64,000 bases of DNA from Pseudomonas protegens (lineage in GTDB: Bacteria > Pseudomonadota > Gammaproteobacteria > Pseudomonadales > Pseudomonadaceae), in contig NZ_CP060201.1 of the NCBI RefSeq assembly GCF_013407925.2, forward strand, positions 5,565,001 through 5,629,000. The letters are read 5' to 3'. This document shows positions 1 through 9,604 of this stretch, one piece after another (position 1 is the first letter of the stretch; each line of letters opens with the position of its first letter). The notes beneath the pieces are model-generated. The model did not search any database, had not been told where the DNA came from, and saw only the letters and a list, made by a program, of their open reading frames with translations. The translations under genes were made by a program, and so were the position numbers.

Positions 1-153
1 TACCCCGGGGCCCGGCTGCTGGAAGCCGAGCTGGAGGAAAAACATGATCTGTACATTTATGAGGTCGAGCTGTTGACCCTGGACGGCGTGGTCCGCGAGC
101 TGGACCTGGACGCCGCCACCGGGCGCCTGTTGAAAGATGAGGAAGACGACTGA
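1..153 (+). CDS. PepSY-domain protein, C-terminal fragment
   Basis: The window opens inside a reading frame whose last 50 codons are visible. They are acidic and end in KDEEDD. The segment with [10 protein letters not shown] followed by [12 protein letters not shown] has the beta-strand pattern of a PepSY domain (a strand, a turn, then the D-A-x-T-G-x-L motif). Its TGA stop overlaps the ATG of the response regulator by one base (TGATG), so the two are translationally coupled. In P. aeruginosa small PepSY proteins precede bqsR in the bqs operon, and the position here matches. The N-terminus and any signal peptide lie outside the window. The PepSY call is a motif-level reading of a short fragment. 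Confidence 0.75.
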   Translation, partial: YPGARLLEAELEEKHDLYIYEVELLTLDGVVRELDLDAATGRLLKDEEDD

Positions 154-821
154 TGCGCCTGCTTGTGGTGGAAGATCACGTATCCCTGGCCGATGAACTG
201 CTCGAAGGCCTGAAACTCCAGGGCTACGCCGTGGACTGGCTGGCCGACGGCCGCGACGCGCTGTACCAGGGCGCCAGCGAACCCTACGACCTGATCATTC
301 TCGACCTCGGCCTGCCCGGGGTGCCGGGCCTGGACGTGTTGCGCCAGTGGCGCGCGGACGGGCTGGCGACCCCGGTGCTGGTGCTCACCGCCCGCGGTTC
401 CTGGGCCGAGCGCATCGAGGGGCTCAAGGCCGGCGCCGACGATTACCTGAGCAAGCCTTTTCATCCCGAGGAGCTGCACCTGCGGGTCCAGGCCCTGCTG
501 CGGCGCTCCCACGGCCAGGCCAATCAGCAGACCTTGCAAGCCGCCGGGTTGCACCTGGATGAAGGCCGGCAATGCGTGGTTCGCGACGGCCAGGACGTGC
601 TGCTGACCGCCGCCGAGTTCCGCCTGCTGCGCTATTTCATGCTGCACCCGCAGCAGATCCTGTCCAAAAGCCACTTGGCCGAACACCTCTACGACGGTGA
701 AACCGAGCGTGATTCCAACGTCCTTGAAGTCCACGTCAACCACCTGCGGCGCAAGCTGGGCCGCGAGGTGATCGAAACCCGCCGCGGCCAGGGCTACCTG
801 TTCGGCGGGACTGATTCGTGA
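153..821 (+). CDS. bqsR: OmpR-family response regulator, BqsR/CarR-like
   Basis: A 222-residue DNA-binding response regulator. The receiver domain has the acidic pair E7-D8, phosphoacceptor D51 in the strand IILDLGLPG, and conserved K101 in DDYLSKPF. Residues from about 125 onward form an OmpR/PhoB winged helix ending in RRGQGYLF. It overlaps the upstream PepSY gene by one base and the downstream kinase gene by four bases (818-821), so the three form one operon. The order PepSY-regulator-kinase, followed by a dCache chemoreceptor, a permease and an sCache chemoreceptor, is that of PA2652-PA2658 in P. aeruginosa, where this regulator is BqsR (CarR), responding to ferrous iron and calcium. The family is certain; the symbol is inferred from synteny and from the kinase motif. 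Confidence 0.88.
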   Translation: MRLLVVEDHVSLADELLEGLKLQGYAVDWLADGRDALYQGASEPYDLIILDLGLPGVPGLDVLRQWRADGLATPVLVLTARGSWAERIEGLKAGADDYLSKPFHPEELHLRVQALLRRSHGQANQQTLQAAGLHLDEGRQCVVRDGQDVLLTAAEFRLLRYFMLHPQQILSKSHLAEHLYDGETERDSNVLEVHVNHLRRKLGREVIETRRGQGYLFGGTDS

Positions 822-2131
822 GGTCGATCCAGCGGCGCCTGAGCCTGGGCCTGATCACGGTGATGCTGGTGGTCGGTCTGGTGCTGGCCCAGACCAGCCT
901 CTGGCTGTTCGAAGTGGGCCTGCAGCGTTACCTGGAGGCCGGGCTGCGGGAAGACAGCGAGAGCCTGCTGCTGGCGCTGGTGCGGGGGCCGCAAGGCTTG
1001 CAGCTGGACGAGCGGCGCCTGTCGCCGGCCTATCAGCGGCCCTTTTCCGGGCATTACTTTCGTATCGATTTTGCCGACGTGCATTGGCGTTCCCGTTCCC
1101 TGTGGGATCAGGAGCTGCCGCAGCTGCAGCGCGCCGGCCTGCAAAGCGACCTGCAACTGGGGCCGGAAGGCCAGCAACTGCTGGTGCTGCGCAGTGACTA
1201 CAAGCGCCTCGGGCAATCGATCTCGATCAGCGTGGCCCAGGACTACACCCCGGTGCGCGAGAGCTTCCAGCGCATGCGTCAGGTCGGTCTTGGCCTGGGG
1301 CTGGCCGGGTTGCTGCTGATCCTGCTGCTGCAGCGCATGACCGTGCGCCGGGCCCTGCGTCCCCTGGAAACCGCCCGTGAGCAGATCGCCCAGTTGCAGC
1401 AGGGCCAGCGCTCGCAACTGGACGCCCAGGTGCCGCTGGAGCTGGAGCCGTTGGTGGCGCAGATCAACCATTTGCTGGCCCACACCGAGGACAGCCTGAA
1501 CCGCTCGCGCAACGCCCTGGGCAACCTTGGCCACGCCTTGAAAACCCCGCTGGCGGTACTCCTGAGTCTGGCGTCGGGGCCCAAGCTCGAGGGCCACCCC
1601 GAGGTGCGCAGGGTGTTGCTGGAGCAATTGCAGCAGGTGCAGCAACGCCTCAATCGCGAACTCAACCGCGCGCGGCTGGCGGGGGATGCGTTGCCCGGGG
1701 TGCTGTTCGAATGCGATGCCGAACTGCCGGGCTTGCTGGCGACCTTGAACATGATCCATGGCCAGCACCTGGACTTGAGTTACCAGGCGCCACCGGGGCT
1801 GCGCCTGCCCTGGGACCGGGAAGACCTGCTGGAGCTGCTGGGCAATCTGCTGGACAACGCCTGCAAATGGGCCGATGCCCAGGTGCGCCTGAGCATCGAG
1901 GAGCGGCCGCAGGGCTTTTGCCTGCGGGTGGAGGACGACGGCCCGGGTATTCCCGAAGCGCGGCGTAGCGAGGTGTTCAGTCGCGGCGCACGGCTGGATG
2001 AACAGACCCATGGCCATGGGCTGGGCCTGGGCATCGTGCGCGACATTGTCGACGCCTGCGGCGGCACCCTGAGCCTGGGGGACAGCGAGTGGGGCGGCTT
2101 GCGGGTGGAGATCGAGCTGCCCAGGCGCTGA
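818..2131 (+). CDS. bqsS: Sensor histidine kinase, BqsS/CarS-like
   Basis: A 437-residue inner-membrane kinase. TM1 lies at about residues 8-30, a short periplasmic domain follows to about 155, and TM2 at about 155-172. A HAMP-like linker precedes the H-box with H239 (LGHALKTP). The N box ([13 protein letters not shown]) and G boxes ([16 protein letters not shown]) complete the ATPase domain. The periplasmic segment carries R44-E-D-S-E48, an RExxE motif. That motif is reported in P. aeruginosa BqsS as needed for sensing extracellular Fe(II). It presumably phosphorylates the regulator encoded just upstream, whose gene it overlaps. GTG start (GTGAGGTCG), four bases inside bqsR. A hairpin without a T-run follows the stop. 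Confidence 0.86.
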   Translation: MRSIQRRLSLGLITVMLVVGLVLAQTSLWLFEVGLQRYLEAGLREDSESLLLALVRGPQGLQLDERRLSPAYQRPFSGHYFRIDFADVHWRSRSLWDQELPQLQRAGLQSDLQLGPEGQQLLVLRSDYKRLGQSISISVAQDYTPVRESFQRMRQVGLGLGLAGLLLILLLQRMTVRRALRPLETAREQIAQLQQGQRSQLDAQVPLELEPLVAQINHLLAHTEDSLNRSRNALGNLGHALKTPLAVLLSLASGPKLEGHPEVRRVLLEQLQQVQQRLNRELNRARLAGDALPGVLFECDAELPGLLATLNMIHGQHLDLSYQAPPGLRLPWDREDLLELLGNLLDNACKWADAQVRLSIEERPQGFCLRVEDDGPGIPEARRSEVFSRGARLDEQTHGHGLGLGIVRDIVDACGGTLSLGDSEWGGLRVEIELPRR

Positions 2132-2133
2132 AC

Positions 2134-2164
2134 CCGCCGGGCGCTGGGTTCGGCGCCCCGGCGG
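2134..2164 (+). terminator. GC-rich hairpin after bqsS, weak terminator
   Basis: Just after the bqsS stop, an arm reading CCGCCGGGCGC pairs with GCGCCCCGGCGG around a short loop, with one bulge. No T-run follows, so intrinsic termination is doubtful. Confidence 0.35.
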
Positions 2165-2241
2165 TCGATCAACCGTCGAACCCTGACGCATTCTGGAACT
2201 TTGCGTCCCCGCAACGGAGTGCCGCCCAGACCGTTTGCAGC

Positions 2242-2339
2242 CTGTAGCCGCTGCCGAGCCACGGCGAGGCTGCGACAAGGCCCGAAGGGCCTTTGGCCTC
2301 CTCAAGGGTGGCTATCGCAGCCTGCGGCAGCGGCTACAG
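2242..2339. repeat. REP pair (TGTAGCCGCTGCC type), inverted
   Basis: CTGTAGCCGCTGCCGAG at the left and its near reverse complement CTGCGGCAGCGGCTACAG at the right form an imperfect inverted pair about 98 bases long, filling the convergent gap between bqsS and the chemoreceptor gene. The same type recurs at 12674 and 45714 and in decayed form at 8011. Confidence 0.8.
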
Positions 2340-2340
2340 G

Positions 2341-4488
2341 TCAGACGCGGAACTGGTCCATCAGGCTCTGTTGCTGGTTGGCCAGACTGTTGAGCGACTG
2401 GCTGACCCGCGCCGATTCATTGGCCTGTTCCGACAGCGACTCGGTGACATCGCGAATGGTCGCCACGTTGCTGTTGATCTCTTCGGCCACCGCGCTCTGC
2501 TGTTCGGCGGCGCTGGCGATCTGCAGGTTCATGTCGCTGATCACCGTCACCGCATCGCCGATCTGGCGCAGGGCGGTCACGGCCTGACCCACCTGCTCGA
2601 CGCTGCCCTGGGCCTGGCGATGGCTGTTGTTCATCGAACCCACCACATCCCGGGTGCCGGTCTGCAGTTGCTCGATCACCTGGCGGGTTTCCTCCACCGA
2701 TTCCTGGGTGCGCTGGGCCAGGTTGCGCACTTCGTCGGCCACCACCGCGAAACCGCGCCCGGCTTCCCCGGCCCGGGCAGCTTCGATGGCGGCGTTGAGG
2801 GCCAGCAGGTTGGTCTGCTCGGCAATCGAGCGGATCACTTCCAGTACCGTGCCGATCTGTTCGCTGTTGGCGGCCAGGCCTTCGACCTGGGTCATGGCGG
2901 CGCTCATGTCGGCGGCCAGCTGGTCGATGCTGCGGGTGGTGCGGTCGATCACCGTCAGGCCCTGTTGCGTGGCCTGGTCGGCGTCCCGCGCCGCCTGGGC
3001 GGCCTGGGCCGCGCTGCGGGCCACGTCCTGGGCGGTGGCGCTCATTTCGTGGGAGGCGGTGGCCACCTGATCCACCTGGCGATACTGCTGTTCCATGCCG
3101 GCGCTGGTCTGGGTGGCGATGGCCGATGACTGGTCGGCAGTGCCGCGGGCGTCCTGCACCGAGCGTTTCACTTCGGCAATGATCGGTTGCAGCTTGTCGA
3201 GGAAACGGTTGAACCAGCCGGCCAGCTGGCCCAGCTCGTCCTGCTTGTCGTAGGCCAGGCGCCGGGTCAGGTCGCCTTCGCCGCTGGCAATGTCTTCGAG
3301 CATCTGGGCCACGCCGAGGATCGGCCGGGTCACGCTGCGGGCCATCAGCCACACCAGCAGCAGGCCCACCACCGCCGCCAGCAGGCCCAGGCCCAGCTCC
3401 ATCAGGGTGCCGCTGCGGTTGCCGGCGTCCAGCTCGTTTTTCAGGGTTTCGGCCGGGCCCACCAGGACGCTCTCCGGCACGTCCAGCAGCACGCCCCAGG
3501 GCTTGCCGCCGGGGATCGGGGTAAAGGGCGCGAGCACCTTGAGCTCATGGTTGCTGTGCAGGCTGTGGGTCTGGGTGCTGTTGGCCAACTGGCGGATCAG
3601 TTCGGCGCCGTTGACGCTGTCGACGCTGTCCAGGCGCTGGCTGAGCTTGCCGGCATCCGGGCTGTAGCCGGCCAGCAGGCCCACCGGGCTAATGATGCTG
3701 ACGCTGGTCTGGCCGGCGTAGAGCTTCTGGCTGGCATTGCGGCTGACGGCCTGCAGGCTGTTGAGGTTGATGTCCACCGACAGCGAGGCGATGACTTTGC
3801 CGTTGACCATCAGCGGGAAGACGATGCTGGTCATCAGCACCTTCTGGCCGTCGATGTCATAGAAGTAGGGTTCGATCACGCAGGGCTTGAGGGTGCTGCG
3901 TGGGCAGGTGAACCAGGCATTGGCCGGTTCGCCGCTGGGGCCGCTGCGGGTGTCGCTCATGTCGCTTTCCGGCAGCGCCATGGAGGTCAGCTTGCCCGGA
4001 GTGGGCTGGGACCAGTACAGGGCAAAGCGGCCCTTTTCGTTGCTGCCCAGCTCGCCCTGGCCGCTGAACAACTCGTCCTTGCCATCCAGGGCGTTGGCTT
4101 CGAACACCAGGGACAGGCCCAGCAGGTCGGGGTTGGCCTGCAGCGCCGACTTGACCTGGCGGGTCAGGTCCTCGCGCAGGTCGAAGGCATCGAGAAAGCG
4201 CTTTTCCGCCTGTTCGCGGAGGAACAACACCTGGCGCGAGAACCCGTGGCCGTACTGGTAGGCGTCCATGAACTGCTGGCGAATGCCCAACGCCTGGACT
4301 TCACCCTGAGCCTCGATCCGCGCCTGGGCGGCTTCGTTGAGCATCTCCATGCTCGAGGCCTTGACCAGCTCGGAGCTGTGCTCCATGCGATACAGCGAAA
4401 GCCCCACCAACAGCGAGACGATGCCCAACAGGCAGAGTCCGGCCAGCAGGGTGATCTTCCATTGGATGGAAAGTTGTCTGAGCGACAT
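2341..4488 (-). CDS. Methyl-accepting chemotaxis protein, dCache, TlpQ-like
   Basis: A 715-residue membrane chemoreceptor. TM1 is at about residues 12-32, followed by a roughly 300-residue periplasmic dCache-type domain ([30 protein letters not shown]). A second TM segment and HAMP precede the cytoplasmic signalling domain, whose hairpin tip reads [19 protein letters not shown]. The start is at [10 protein letters not shown], because AAGGACG sits seven bases upstream; the longer open frame has no ribosome site and lacks a plausible N-terminus. In the matching P. aeruginosa neighbourhood (PA2654) this receptor is TlpQ, which senses histamine and polyamines. Ligand identity here is inference from position and dCache type only. 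Confidence 0.86.
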   Translation of the reverse strand: MSLRQLSIQWKITLLAGLCLLGIVSLLVGLSLYRMEHSSELVKASSMEMLNEAAQARIEAQGEVQALGIRQQFMDAYQYGHGFSRQVLFLREQAEKRFLDAFDLREDLTRQVKSALQANPDLLGLSLVFEANALDGKDELFSGQGELGSNEKGRFALYWSQPTPGKLTSMALPESDMSDTRSGPSGEPANAWFTCPRSTLKPCVIEPYFYDIDGQKVLMTSIVFPLMVNGKVIASLSVDINLNSLQAVSRNASQKLYAGQTSVSIISPVGLLAGYSPDAGKLSQRLDSVDSVNGAELIRQLANSTQTHSLHSNHELKVLAPFTPIPGGKPWGVLLDVPESVLVGPAETLKNELDAGNRSGTLMELGLGLLAAVVGLLLVWLMARSVTRPILGVAQMLEDIASGEGDLTRRLAYDKQDELGQLAGWFNRFLDKLQPIIAEVKRSVQDARGTADQSSAIATQTSAGMEQQYRQVDQVATASHEMSATAQDVARSAAQAAQAARDADQATQQGLTVIDRTTRSIDQLAADMSAAMTQVEGLAANSEQIGTVLEVIRSIAEQTNLLALNAAIEAARAGEAGRGFAVVADEVRNLAQRTQESVEETRQVIEQLQTGTRDVVGSMNNSHRQAQGSVEQVGQAVTALRQIGDAVTVISDMNLQIASAAEQQSAVAEEINSNVATIRDVTESLSEQANESARVSQSLNSLANQQQSLMDQFRV

Positions 4489-4830
4489 GGAGACGTCCTT
4501 TATTCGATAAATATCTGAGACTTTGCACTGTAGCGGCCGACCAACGGTGTTCTTTAAACGCTTGTTCGAAATAAGCCGTGAGGCTCTCGGGCTGCTGTGC
4601 AGCCCGACGCGAGCAAGCTCCCTGGTCACGGGTACGGGGTGGGTCTTGGGGGCTTGGCGAGCCAGCTCGCTCCTACGGGGGCGGGGGCGGGGTTTTGACA
4701 AGCCGGGTCGGCTGCTGCAAAGTGCGCCCCCCTAATAAGAACCCATTTCATTTCGATGTCGGCAGCCCGCTGCCTTCCGGTCGGTCACAGGCTTTTGCGC
4801 CATTTTTGCTGGTGCAGTAATGAGGTAACG
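4489..4830. promoter_or_regulatory. Divergent intergenic region with a REP-like pair
   Basis: This 342-base gap separates the divergent chemoreceptor and permease genes, so it must hold promoters for both; no convincing -35/-10 pair stands out. About 4606-4679 contains a decayed inverted pair (GCGAGCAAGCTCC and GCGAGCCAGCTCGCTCCTAC) of the same type as the better one at 48424. Confidence 0.5.
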
Positions 4831-6150
4831 ATGATTAACGCAGTAATTGCCGCGGTTGGCGTGATGTTGGTGCTCAGCCTGTCCCGCGTGCATGTAGTGA
4901 TCGCCCTGATCGTTGGCGCGCTGGTGGGCGGCCTGACCGGCGGCCTGGGGATCGAGGCCACGCTCAAGGCGTTCAACAGCGGCCTGGGCGGTGGCGCCAC
5001 CGTGGCCTTGTCCTACGCCTTGCTCGGCGCGTTCGCCGTGGCCATCGCCAAGTCCGGGCTGGCCCACGCCCTGGCGGACAAGATCCTGCTGCTGGTGGAT
5101 CGCCAGGACGCCCACGGCGGCGGCCGGGTCAAGTGGCTGCTGATCGGCCTGCTGTGGGTGGTGGCGATTGCCTCGCAGAACATCCTGCCGATCCACATTG
5201 CCTTTATTCCGCTGCTGGTGCCGCCGCTGCTGTATGTGCTGACCAAGTTGCAACTGGACCGGCGGCTGATCGCCTGCGTCATCACCTTCGGCCTGATCAC
5301 CCCCTACATGTTCCTGCCGGTGGGCTTCGGCAACATCTTCCTCAACGAGATCCTCCTGGCCAACGTGGCCCGCAGCGGGGTCGACGTCAGCCAGATCAAC
5401 GTCACCCACGCCATGGGCATTCCCGCCCTGGGCATGCTTTGCGGCTTGCTGCTGGCGTTCTTCAGCTACCGCAAGAAGCGCGTGTACGACCTGGACCGGA
5501 TCGAGAAGGTCGAGCAGGTGGCGGTGCAGTACAACCCGCGGACCCTGCTGGTGGCGGCGGCGGCTATCGTCGCTGCGTTCGTCATCCAGTTGCTGCTGGA
5601 CTCGATGATTATCGGCGCCTTGTGCGGGTTTCTGATTTTCTCGGTGTCGGGCATCGTGCGCTGGCGCGAGACGGACGAGCTGTTCACCGAAGGCATGAAG
5701 ATGATGGCCATGATCGGCTTCATCATGATCGCCGCCTCGGGCTTTGCCGAAGTGATGAAGGCCACCGGCGAGGTCAACTCGCTGGTCCAGGCCTCGGCGG
5801 CGTGGATCGGTCACAGCAAGGGCGTGGGCGCCTTGCTGATGCTGCTGGTGGGGCTGCTGGTGACCATGGGCATCGGCTCGTCGTTTTCCACGGTGCCGAT
5901 CCTCGCGGCGATCTTCGTGCCGCTGTGTGTGCAACTGGGTTTCAGCCCGCTGGCGATCGTCTGCATCGTCGGCACCGCCGGGGCGCTGGGGGATGCGGGC
6001 TCGCCGGCCTCGGACTCGACCCTGGGGCCGACCTCGGGCCTGAACATCGATGGCCAGCACCACCATATCTGGGACACCGTGGTCCCGACCTTCCTGCACT
6101 ACAACCTGCCGCTGCTGGCCTTCGGCTGGGTCGCGGCCATGGTCCTCTGA
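4831..6150 (+). CDS. COG2056-family permease (Na+/H+ antiporter / HisP-like)
   Basis: A 439-residue polytopic inner-membrane protein with about 11-12 hydrophobic segments and a Gly-rich C-terminal repeat ([19 protein letters not shown]) typical of the ion transporter superfamily branch called Na+/H+ antiporter family (COG2056). Relatives include an amino-acid (histidine) permease, so the substrate is open. The start is chosen at ATGATTAACG, preceded by GAGGT; an in-frame upstream ATG at 4756 adds a non-membrane leader. It lies between two chemoreceptor genes, as PA2653 does in P. aeruginosa, which suggests import of a compound those receptors detect. That link is inference. Confidence 0.78.
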   Translation: MINAVIAAVGVMLVLSLSRVHVVIALIVGALVGGLTGGLGIEATLKAFNSGLGGGATVALSYALLGAFAVAIAKSGLAHALADKILLLVDRQDAHGGGRVKWLLIGLLWVVAIASQNILPIHIAFIPLLVPPLLYVLTKLQLDRRLIACVITFGLITPYMFLPVGFGNIFLNEILLANVARSGVDVSQINVTHAMGIPALGMLCGLLLAFFSYRKKRVYDLDRIEKVEQVAVQYNPRTLLVAAAAIVAAFVIQLLLDSMIIGALCGFLIFSVSGIVRWRETDELFTEGMKMMAMIGFIMIAASGFAEVMKATGEVNSLVQASAAWIGHSKGVGALLMLLVGLLVTMGIGSSFSTVPILAAIFVPLCVQLGFSPLAIVCIVGTAGALGDAGSPASDSTLGPTSGLNIDGQHHHIWDTVVPTFLHYNLPLLAFGWVAAMVL

Positions 6151-6160
6151 CTCCTGACAG

Positions 6161-6243
6161 GCTGGAGCCGGCTTGCCGGCGAAGGCGTCTTTCAAGGCGC
6201 TACAGGGTTTGTCGGCTTGTTCGCCGACAAGCCGGCGCCTATG
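6161..6243. repeat. REP pair (GGAGCCGGCTTGCCGGCGAA type), inverted
   Basis: GGAGCCGGCTTGCCGGCGAAGGC and a facing TTCGCCGACAAGCCGGCGCC flank about 35 bases, forming a REPIN-like hairpin between the permease and the next chemoreceptor gene. The same type recurs at 51505. Confidence 0.85.
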
Positions 6244-6320
6244 GGGCTAGGCTCAACTTTTGCGGTGGCGTGCCGTTAACGCGGTTATCACGCCAATAAA
6301 AAACCAAGAGTGAGCCCCCT

Positions 6321-8000
6321 ATGCGCTTGAGCCTGAAGGCCAAAGTCCTGTCCCTGGCAGTCCTCCCGGTGCTGTTGTTTGCGCTGGTGATCAGCCTGAG
6401 CACGGTATTCATGCTGCGCCAGCAGGCGCAGAAAGAAGTCGAGGAAACCCGTCAGCGCTTGCTGGGCGAGGCCAAGGCCACGCTGCAGAGCTATGTCGAG
6501 GTGGCCTTGAACACGGTCAAGCCGCTGTACGACGCGGCGGCACCCGGGGATCAGGCGGCCCGGGCCGAGGTGGTCAAGCTGCTGTCGAACATCAGCTACG
6601 GCAAGGACGGCTACTTCTTCGGCTACGACTCCGAAACCGTGCGCCTGTTCAAGGGCAATAGCGCCGATGGCGTGGGCAAGAGCTTCAAGGACAACCGCGA
6701 CCCCAACGGGGTCTACGTCAACCGCGAGCTGGTGCGGGTCGGCAAGGACGGCAGTCACTACGTGCAATACAGCTCGACCCAGCCGGGCAGCGACGTGCTG
6801 GTGCCCAAGCTGGGCTACACCGAATACCTGCCCAAGTGGGACATGGTGCTGGGCACCTCGGTCAACCTCGATGGCATCGATGCTCAGGTGGCGGCGGTCG
6901 AGAACAGCGTCAACCAGCGCATGGAAGGCATGGTCCTGAGCATTCTCGGGATCGCCGCGGTGGTGCTGCTGGTGATCGCGGGCCTGGGCATTCTGGTGGC
7001 CAACACCATGTTGCGGCCGCTGAACCTGATGAAGGCCAACCTCGATGACATCGCCGCCGGTGAAGGCGACCTGACCCGGCGCCTGGCGATCACCAGCCAG
7101 GATGAACTGGGGCAGCTGGCCGGGTCGTTCAACCGCTTTGTCGACAAAATCCACAGCCTGGTGCGGCAGATCACCGAGATGACCGGGCAGCTCACCGAGC
7201 TGGTGACCCAGGTCTCGGATCAGGCGCACCGCTCCGAGCAGGCCATGGAGCGCCAGCGCCACGAGACCGATCAGGTGGCCACGGCGATCAATGAGATGTC
7301 TTCGGCGGCCCAGGAAGTGGCGCGCAGTGCCCAGGGCGCAGCGGTGGCCGCGCAACAGACCGATGAAGAAGGCCAGGCGGCCAAGCGCGTGGTGGACGGC
7401 AGCATCCAGCAGATCCACTCCCTGGTCAGCGATATCCGCAACAGCGGCACCTCCCTGGACAGCTTGCAGCAGGACGTGTCGTCGATTGTCAGCGTGCTGG
7501 ACGTGATCCGCTCGATTGCCGAACAGACCAACCTGCTGGCGCTCAACGCCGCCATCGAGGCGGCCCGGGCCGGGGAGGCCGGGCGCGGTTTTGCCGTGGT
7601 CGCCGACGAGGTCCGCGCCCTGGCCAGCCGCACCCAGCAGAGCACTCAGGAAATCCAGGGCATGATCGACCGTCTGCAGCAGGGCACCCGGGTGGCGGTG
7701 GACGCCATGCGCCGCTCCAGCGACGCCGGCGACGGCACCTCGGTGAAAGCCAACGAAGCCGGGGCGTCGCTGGACACCATGGCCCAGCTGATCGGCACCA
7801 TCAATTCGATGAACGCGCAGATTGCCAGTGCCGCCGAGGAGCAGACCGCGGTGGCCGAGGAGATCAACCGCAGCGTGCACCAGATCGCCGTGGCGGTGGA
7901 CAGCGTCGCCGATGAAACCCAGCGCGGGGCCCAGACCTCCCGCAGCCTGGCGGACCTGGGCCAGCGCCTGGGCCGGTTGGTGGGGCAGTTCCGTATCTGA
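6321..8000 (+). CDS. Methyl-accepting chemotaxis protein, single Cache, CtpM/McpP-like
   Basis: A 559-residue chemoreceptor. TM1 is at about residues 8-30. The periplasmic domain of about 160 residues contains [22 protein letters not shown] and [17 protein letters not shown], the signature of an sCache_2 domain. TM2 is at about 205-228, then HAMP ([13 protein letters not shown]) and a signalling domain with the hairpin tip [19 protein letters not shown]. sCache_2 receptors of pseudomonads such as CtpM and McpP bind C2-C4 carboxylic acids (malate, acetate, pyruvate, lactate), so an organic acid is the likely attractant. Position after the COG2056 permease matches PA2652 (ctpM). The family is certain, the ligand inferred. 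Confidence 0.86.
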   Translation: MRLSLKAKVLSLAVLPVLLFALVISLSTVFMLRQQAQKEVEETRQRLLGEAKATLQSYVEVALNTVKPLYDAAAPGDQAARAEVVKLLSNISYGKDGYFFGYDSETVRLFKGNSADGVGKSFKDNRDPNGVYVNRELVRVGKDGSHYVQYSSTQPGSDVLVPKLGYTEYLPKWDMVLGTSVNLDGIDAQVAAVENSVNQRMEGMVLSILGIAAVVLLVIAGLGILVANTMLRPLNLMKANLDDIAAGEGDLTRRLAITSQDELGQLAGSFNRFVDKIHSLVRQITEMTGQLTELVTQVSDQAHRSEQAMERQRHETDQVATAINEMSSAAQEVARSAQGAAVAAQQTDEEGQAAKRVVDGSIQQIHSLVSDIRNSGTSLDSLQQDVSSIVSVLDVIRSIAEQTNLLALNAAIEAARAGEAGRGFAVVADEVRALASRTQQSTQEIQGMIDRLQQGTRVAVDAMRRSSDAGDGTSVKANEAGASLDTMAQLIGTINSMNAQIASAAEEQTAVAEEINRSVHQIAVAVDSVADETQRGAQTSRSLADLGQRLGRLVGQFRI

Positions 8001-8010
8001 GGGCGCCCGC

Positions 8011-8101
8011 TGTAGCCGCAGCCTGGGCCGCAAGGCCCGGAAAAGGCCCCAGCAGTGTTGTCGCGCGGGCCAGGCATCGCCAGCGCTGCCGTGGCTACAA
8101 G
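8011..8101. repeat. Degenerate REP-like inverted pair
   Basis: TGTAGCCGCAGCCTGGGCCGCAAGG on the left and CGCTGCCGTGGCTACAAGG on the right resemble the TGTAGCCGCTGCC family but with several mismatches. They lie in the convergent gap between the chemoreceptor and trhP genes. Confidence 0.55.
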
Positions 8102-8120
8102 GCGCGGTCCGTGCGCCGAG

Positions 8121-9446
8121 TCAGGCGCTGATGTCGCGCATCAGCAGGGCGAAGCGCAGGTCGACCTGATCCGGAATCGGCAGGTACACGGTGTGGCCAT
8201 CCCCCGGGGCCACGTCGATGGCTTCGCCCTTGGCGTTCTGCAGTTCGTGCAGATCGAAGTGGAAGTTGCCCTTGGGGGTCATCAGTTCCATGTGATCGCC
8301 CACGGCGAAGCGGTTCTTGACCTTGACTTCGGCCAGGCGGTCGCGGCGCTCGCCGGTGAGTTCGCCGACGAACTGCTGGCGCTCCGAGACCGAGCTGCCG
8401 TTCTGGTAGTTCTGGTACTCGTCATGCACATGGCGGCGCAGGAAGCCTTCGGTGTAGCCGCGCTGGGCCAGGGATTCCAGGTCGTTCATCAGGCTGCGGT
8501 CGAACTCGCGCCCGGCCGCCGCGTCGTCGATGGCCCGGCGGTACACCTGGGTGGTGCGCGCGCAGTAGAAGTGCGACTTGGTCCGGCCTTCGATCTTCAG
8601 CGAGTGCACGCCCATGCGGGTCAGGCGCTCCACGTGCTGCACCGCCCGCAGGTCCTTGGCGTTCATGATGTAGGTGCCGTGCTCGTCCTCGAAGGCTGGC
8701 ATCAGCTCGTCCGGGCGATTGGCTTCCTGCAGCAGGAACACCTGGTCGGTGGGCGCGCCCAGGCCCAGGGTCGGCTCCGGCTGGAAGGTCTGGACGATTT
8801 CTCCCAGGTCGTTCTCGGTGGCTTGCTCGGCCTTGTATTTCCAGCGGCAGGCGTTGGTGCAGGTGCCCTGGTTGGCGTCGCGCTTGTTCATGTAGCCCGA
8901 CAGCAGGCAGCGTCCGGAATAGGCCATGCACAGGGCGCCGTGGACGAAGACTTCCAGCTCCATGGCCGGTACTTGCTGGCGGATTTCCTCGATCTCTTCC
9001 AGGGACAGTTCCCGGGACAGGATGATTCGCGTCAGCCCCTGTTGCTGCCAGAACTCGACACTGGCCCAGTTCACCGTGTTGGCCTGCACCGAGAGGTGGA
9101 TCGGCATGTGCGGGAAGTGCCGGCGCACCAGCATGATCAGGCCCGGGTCGGACATGATCAGCGCGTCCGGGGCCATGTCGATGACCGGTTGCAGGTCCTT
9201 GAGGAAGGTCTTGAGCTTGGCGTTGTGCGGGGCGATGTTGACCACCACGTAGAAACGCTTGCCCTGGGCCTGGGCCTCCTGGATGCCGAGGGCCAGGTTG
9301 GCGTGGTCGAATTCGTTGTTGCGCACCCGCAGGCTGTAGCGCGGCTGGCCGGCGTACACCGCATCGGCGCCGTAGGCGAAGGCGTAGCGCATGTTCTTCA
9401 GGGTGCCGGCGGGGGCCAGGAGTTCGGGTTTGGCGAGGAGCGTCAT
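8121..9446 (-). CDS. trhP: Peptidase U32 family protein TrhP (YegQ), tRNA hydroxylation
   Basis: A 441-residue peptidase U32 protein. The N-terminus ELLAPAGTLKNMRYAF and the core GALCMAYSGRCLLSGY with further cysteines (GTCTNACRWKY) are the hallmark of the YegQ/TrhP branch. In E. coli TrhP takes part in prephenate-dependent 5-hydroxyuridine formation at U34 of several tRNAs. The cysteines probably bind an iron-sulfur cluster, as in the related RlhA. The start is set at MTLLAKPELLAPAG, because conserved family homology begins there; an in-frame ATG 17 codons upstream would add PRRAGLPSRPFATDSP, which looks like untranslated leader. It appears monocistronic, convergent with the chemoreceptor gene. 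Confidence 0.87.
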   Translation of the reverse strand: MTLLAKPELLAPAGTLKNMRYAFAYGADAVYAGQPRYSLRVRNNEFDHANLALGIQEAQAQGKRFYVVVNIAPHNAKLKTFLKDLQPVIDMAPDALIMSDPGLIMLVRRHFPHMPIHLSVQANTVNWASVEFWQQQGLTRIILSRELSLEEIEEIRQQVPAMELEVFVHGALCMAYSGRCLLSGYMNKRDANQGTCTNACRWKYKAEQATENDLGEIVQTFQPEPTLGLGAPTDQVFLLQEANRPDELMPAFEDEHGTYIMNAKDLRAVQHVERLTRMGVHSLKIEGRTKSHFYCARTTQVYRRAIDDAAAGREFDRSLMNDLESLAQRGYTEGFLRRHVHDEYQNYQNGSSVSERQQFVGELTGERRDRLAEVKVKNRFAVGDHMELMTPKGNFHFDLHELQNAKGEAIDVAPGDGHTVYLPIPDQVDLRFALLMRDISA

Positions 9447-9604
9447 GGGGCTGTCGGTCGCAAAAGGTCGCGAGGGTAAGCCAGCGCGCCGGGGCATTCA
9501 TTGATCTGGGTCTATGTCTGGCGCAGAAAAAACGCACTCGGCATCGCGGCTGCGGACTAACCCTCTGGACGCCGCGATCGGGCGTCGACTGACCTGGATC
9601 GGAC

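Noticed and set aside
4732..6195. A minus-strand frame opposite the COG2056 permease
   Set aside because: His/Gln-rich antisense translation; the plus-strand permease has membrane helices and conserved motifs.
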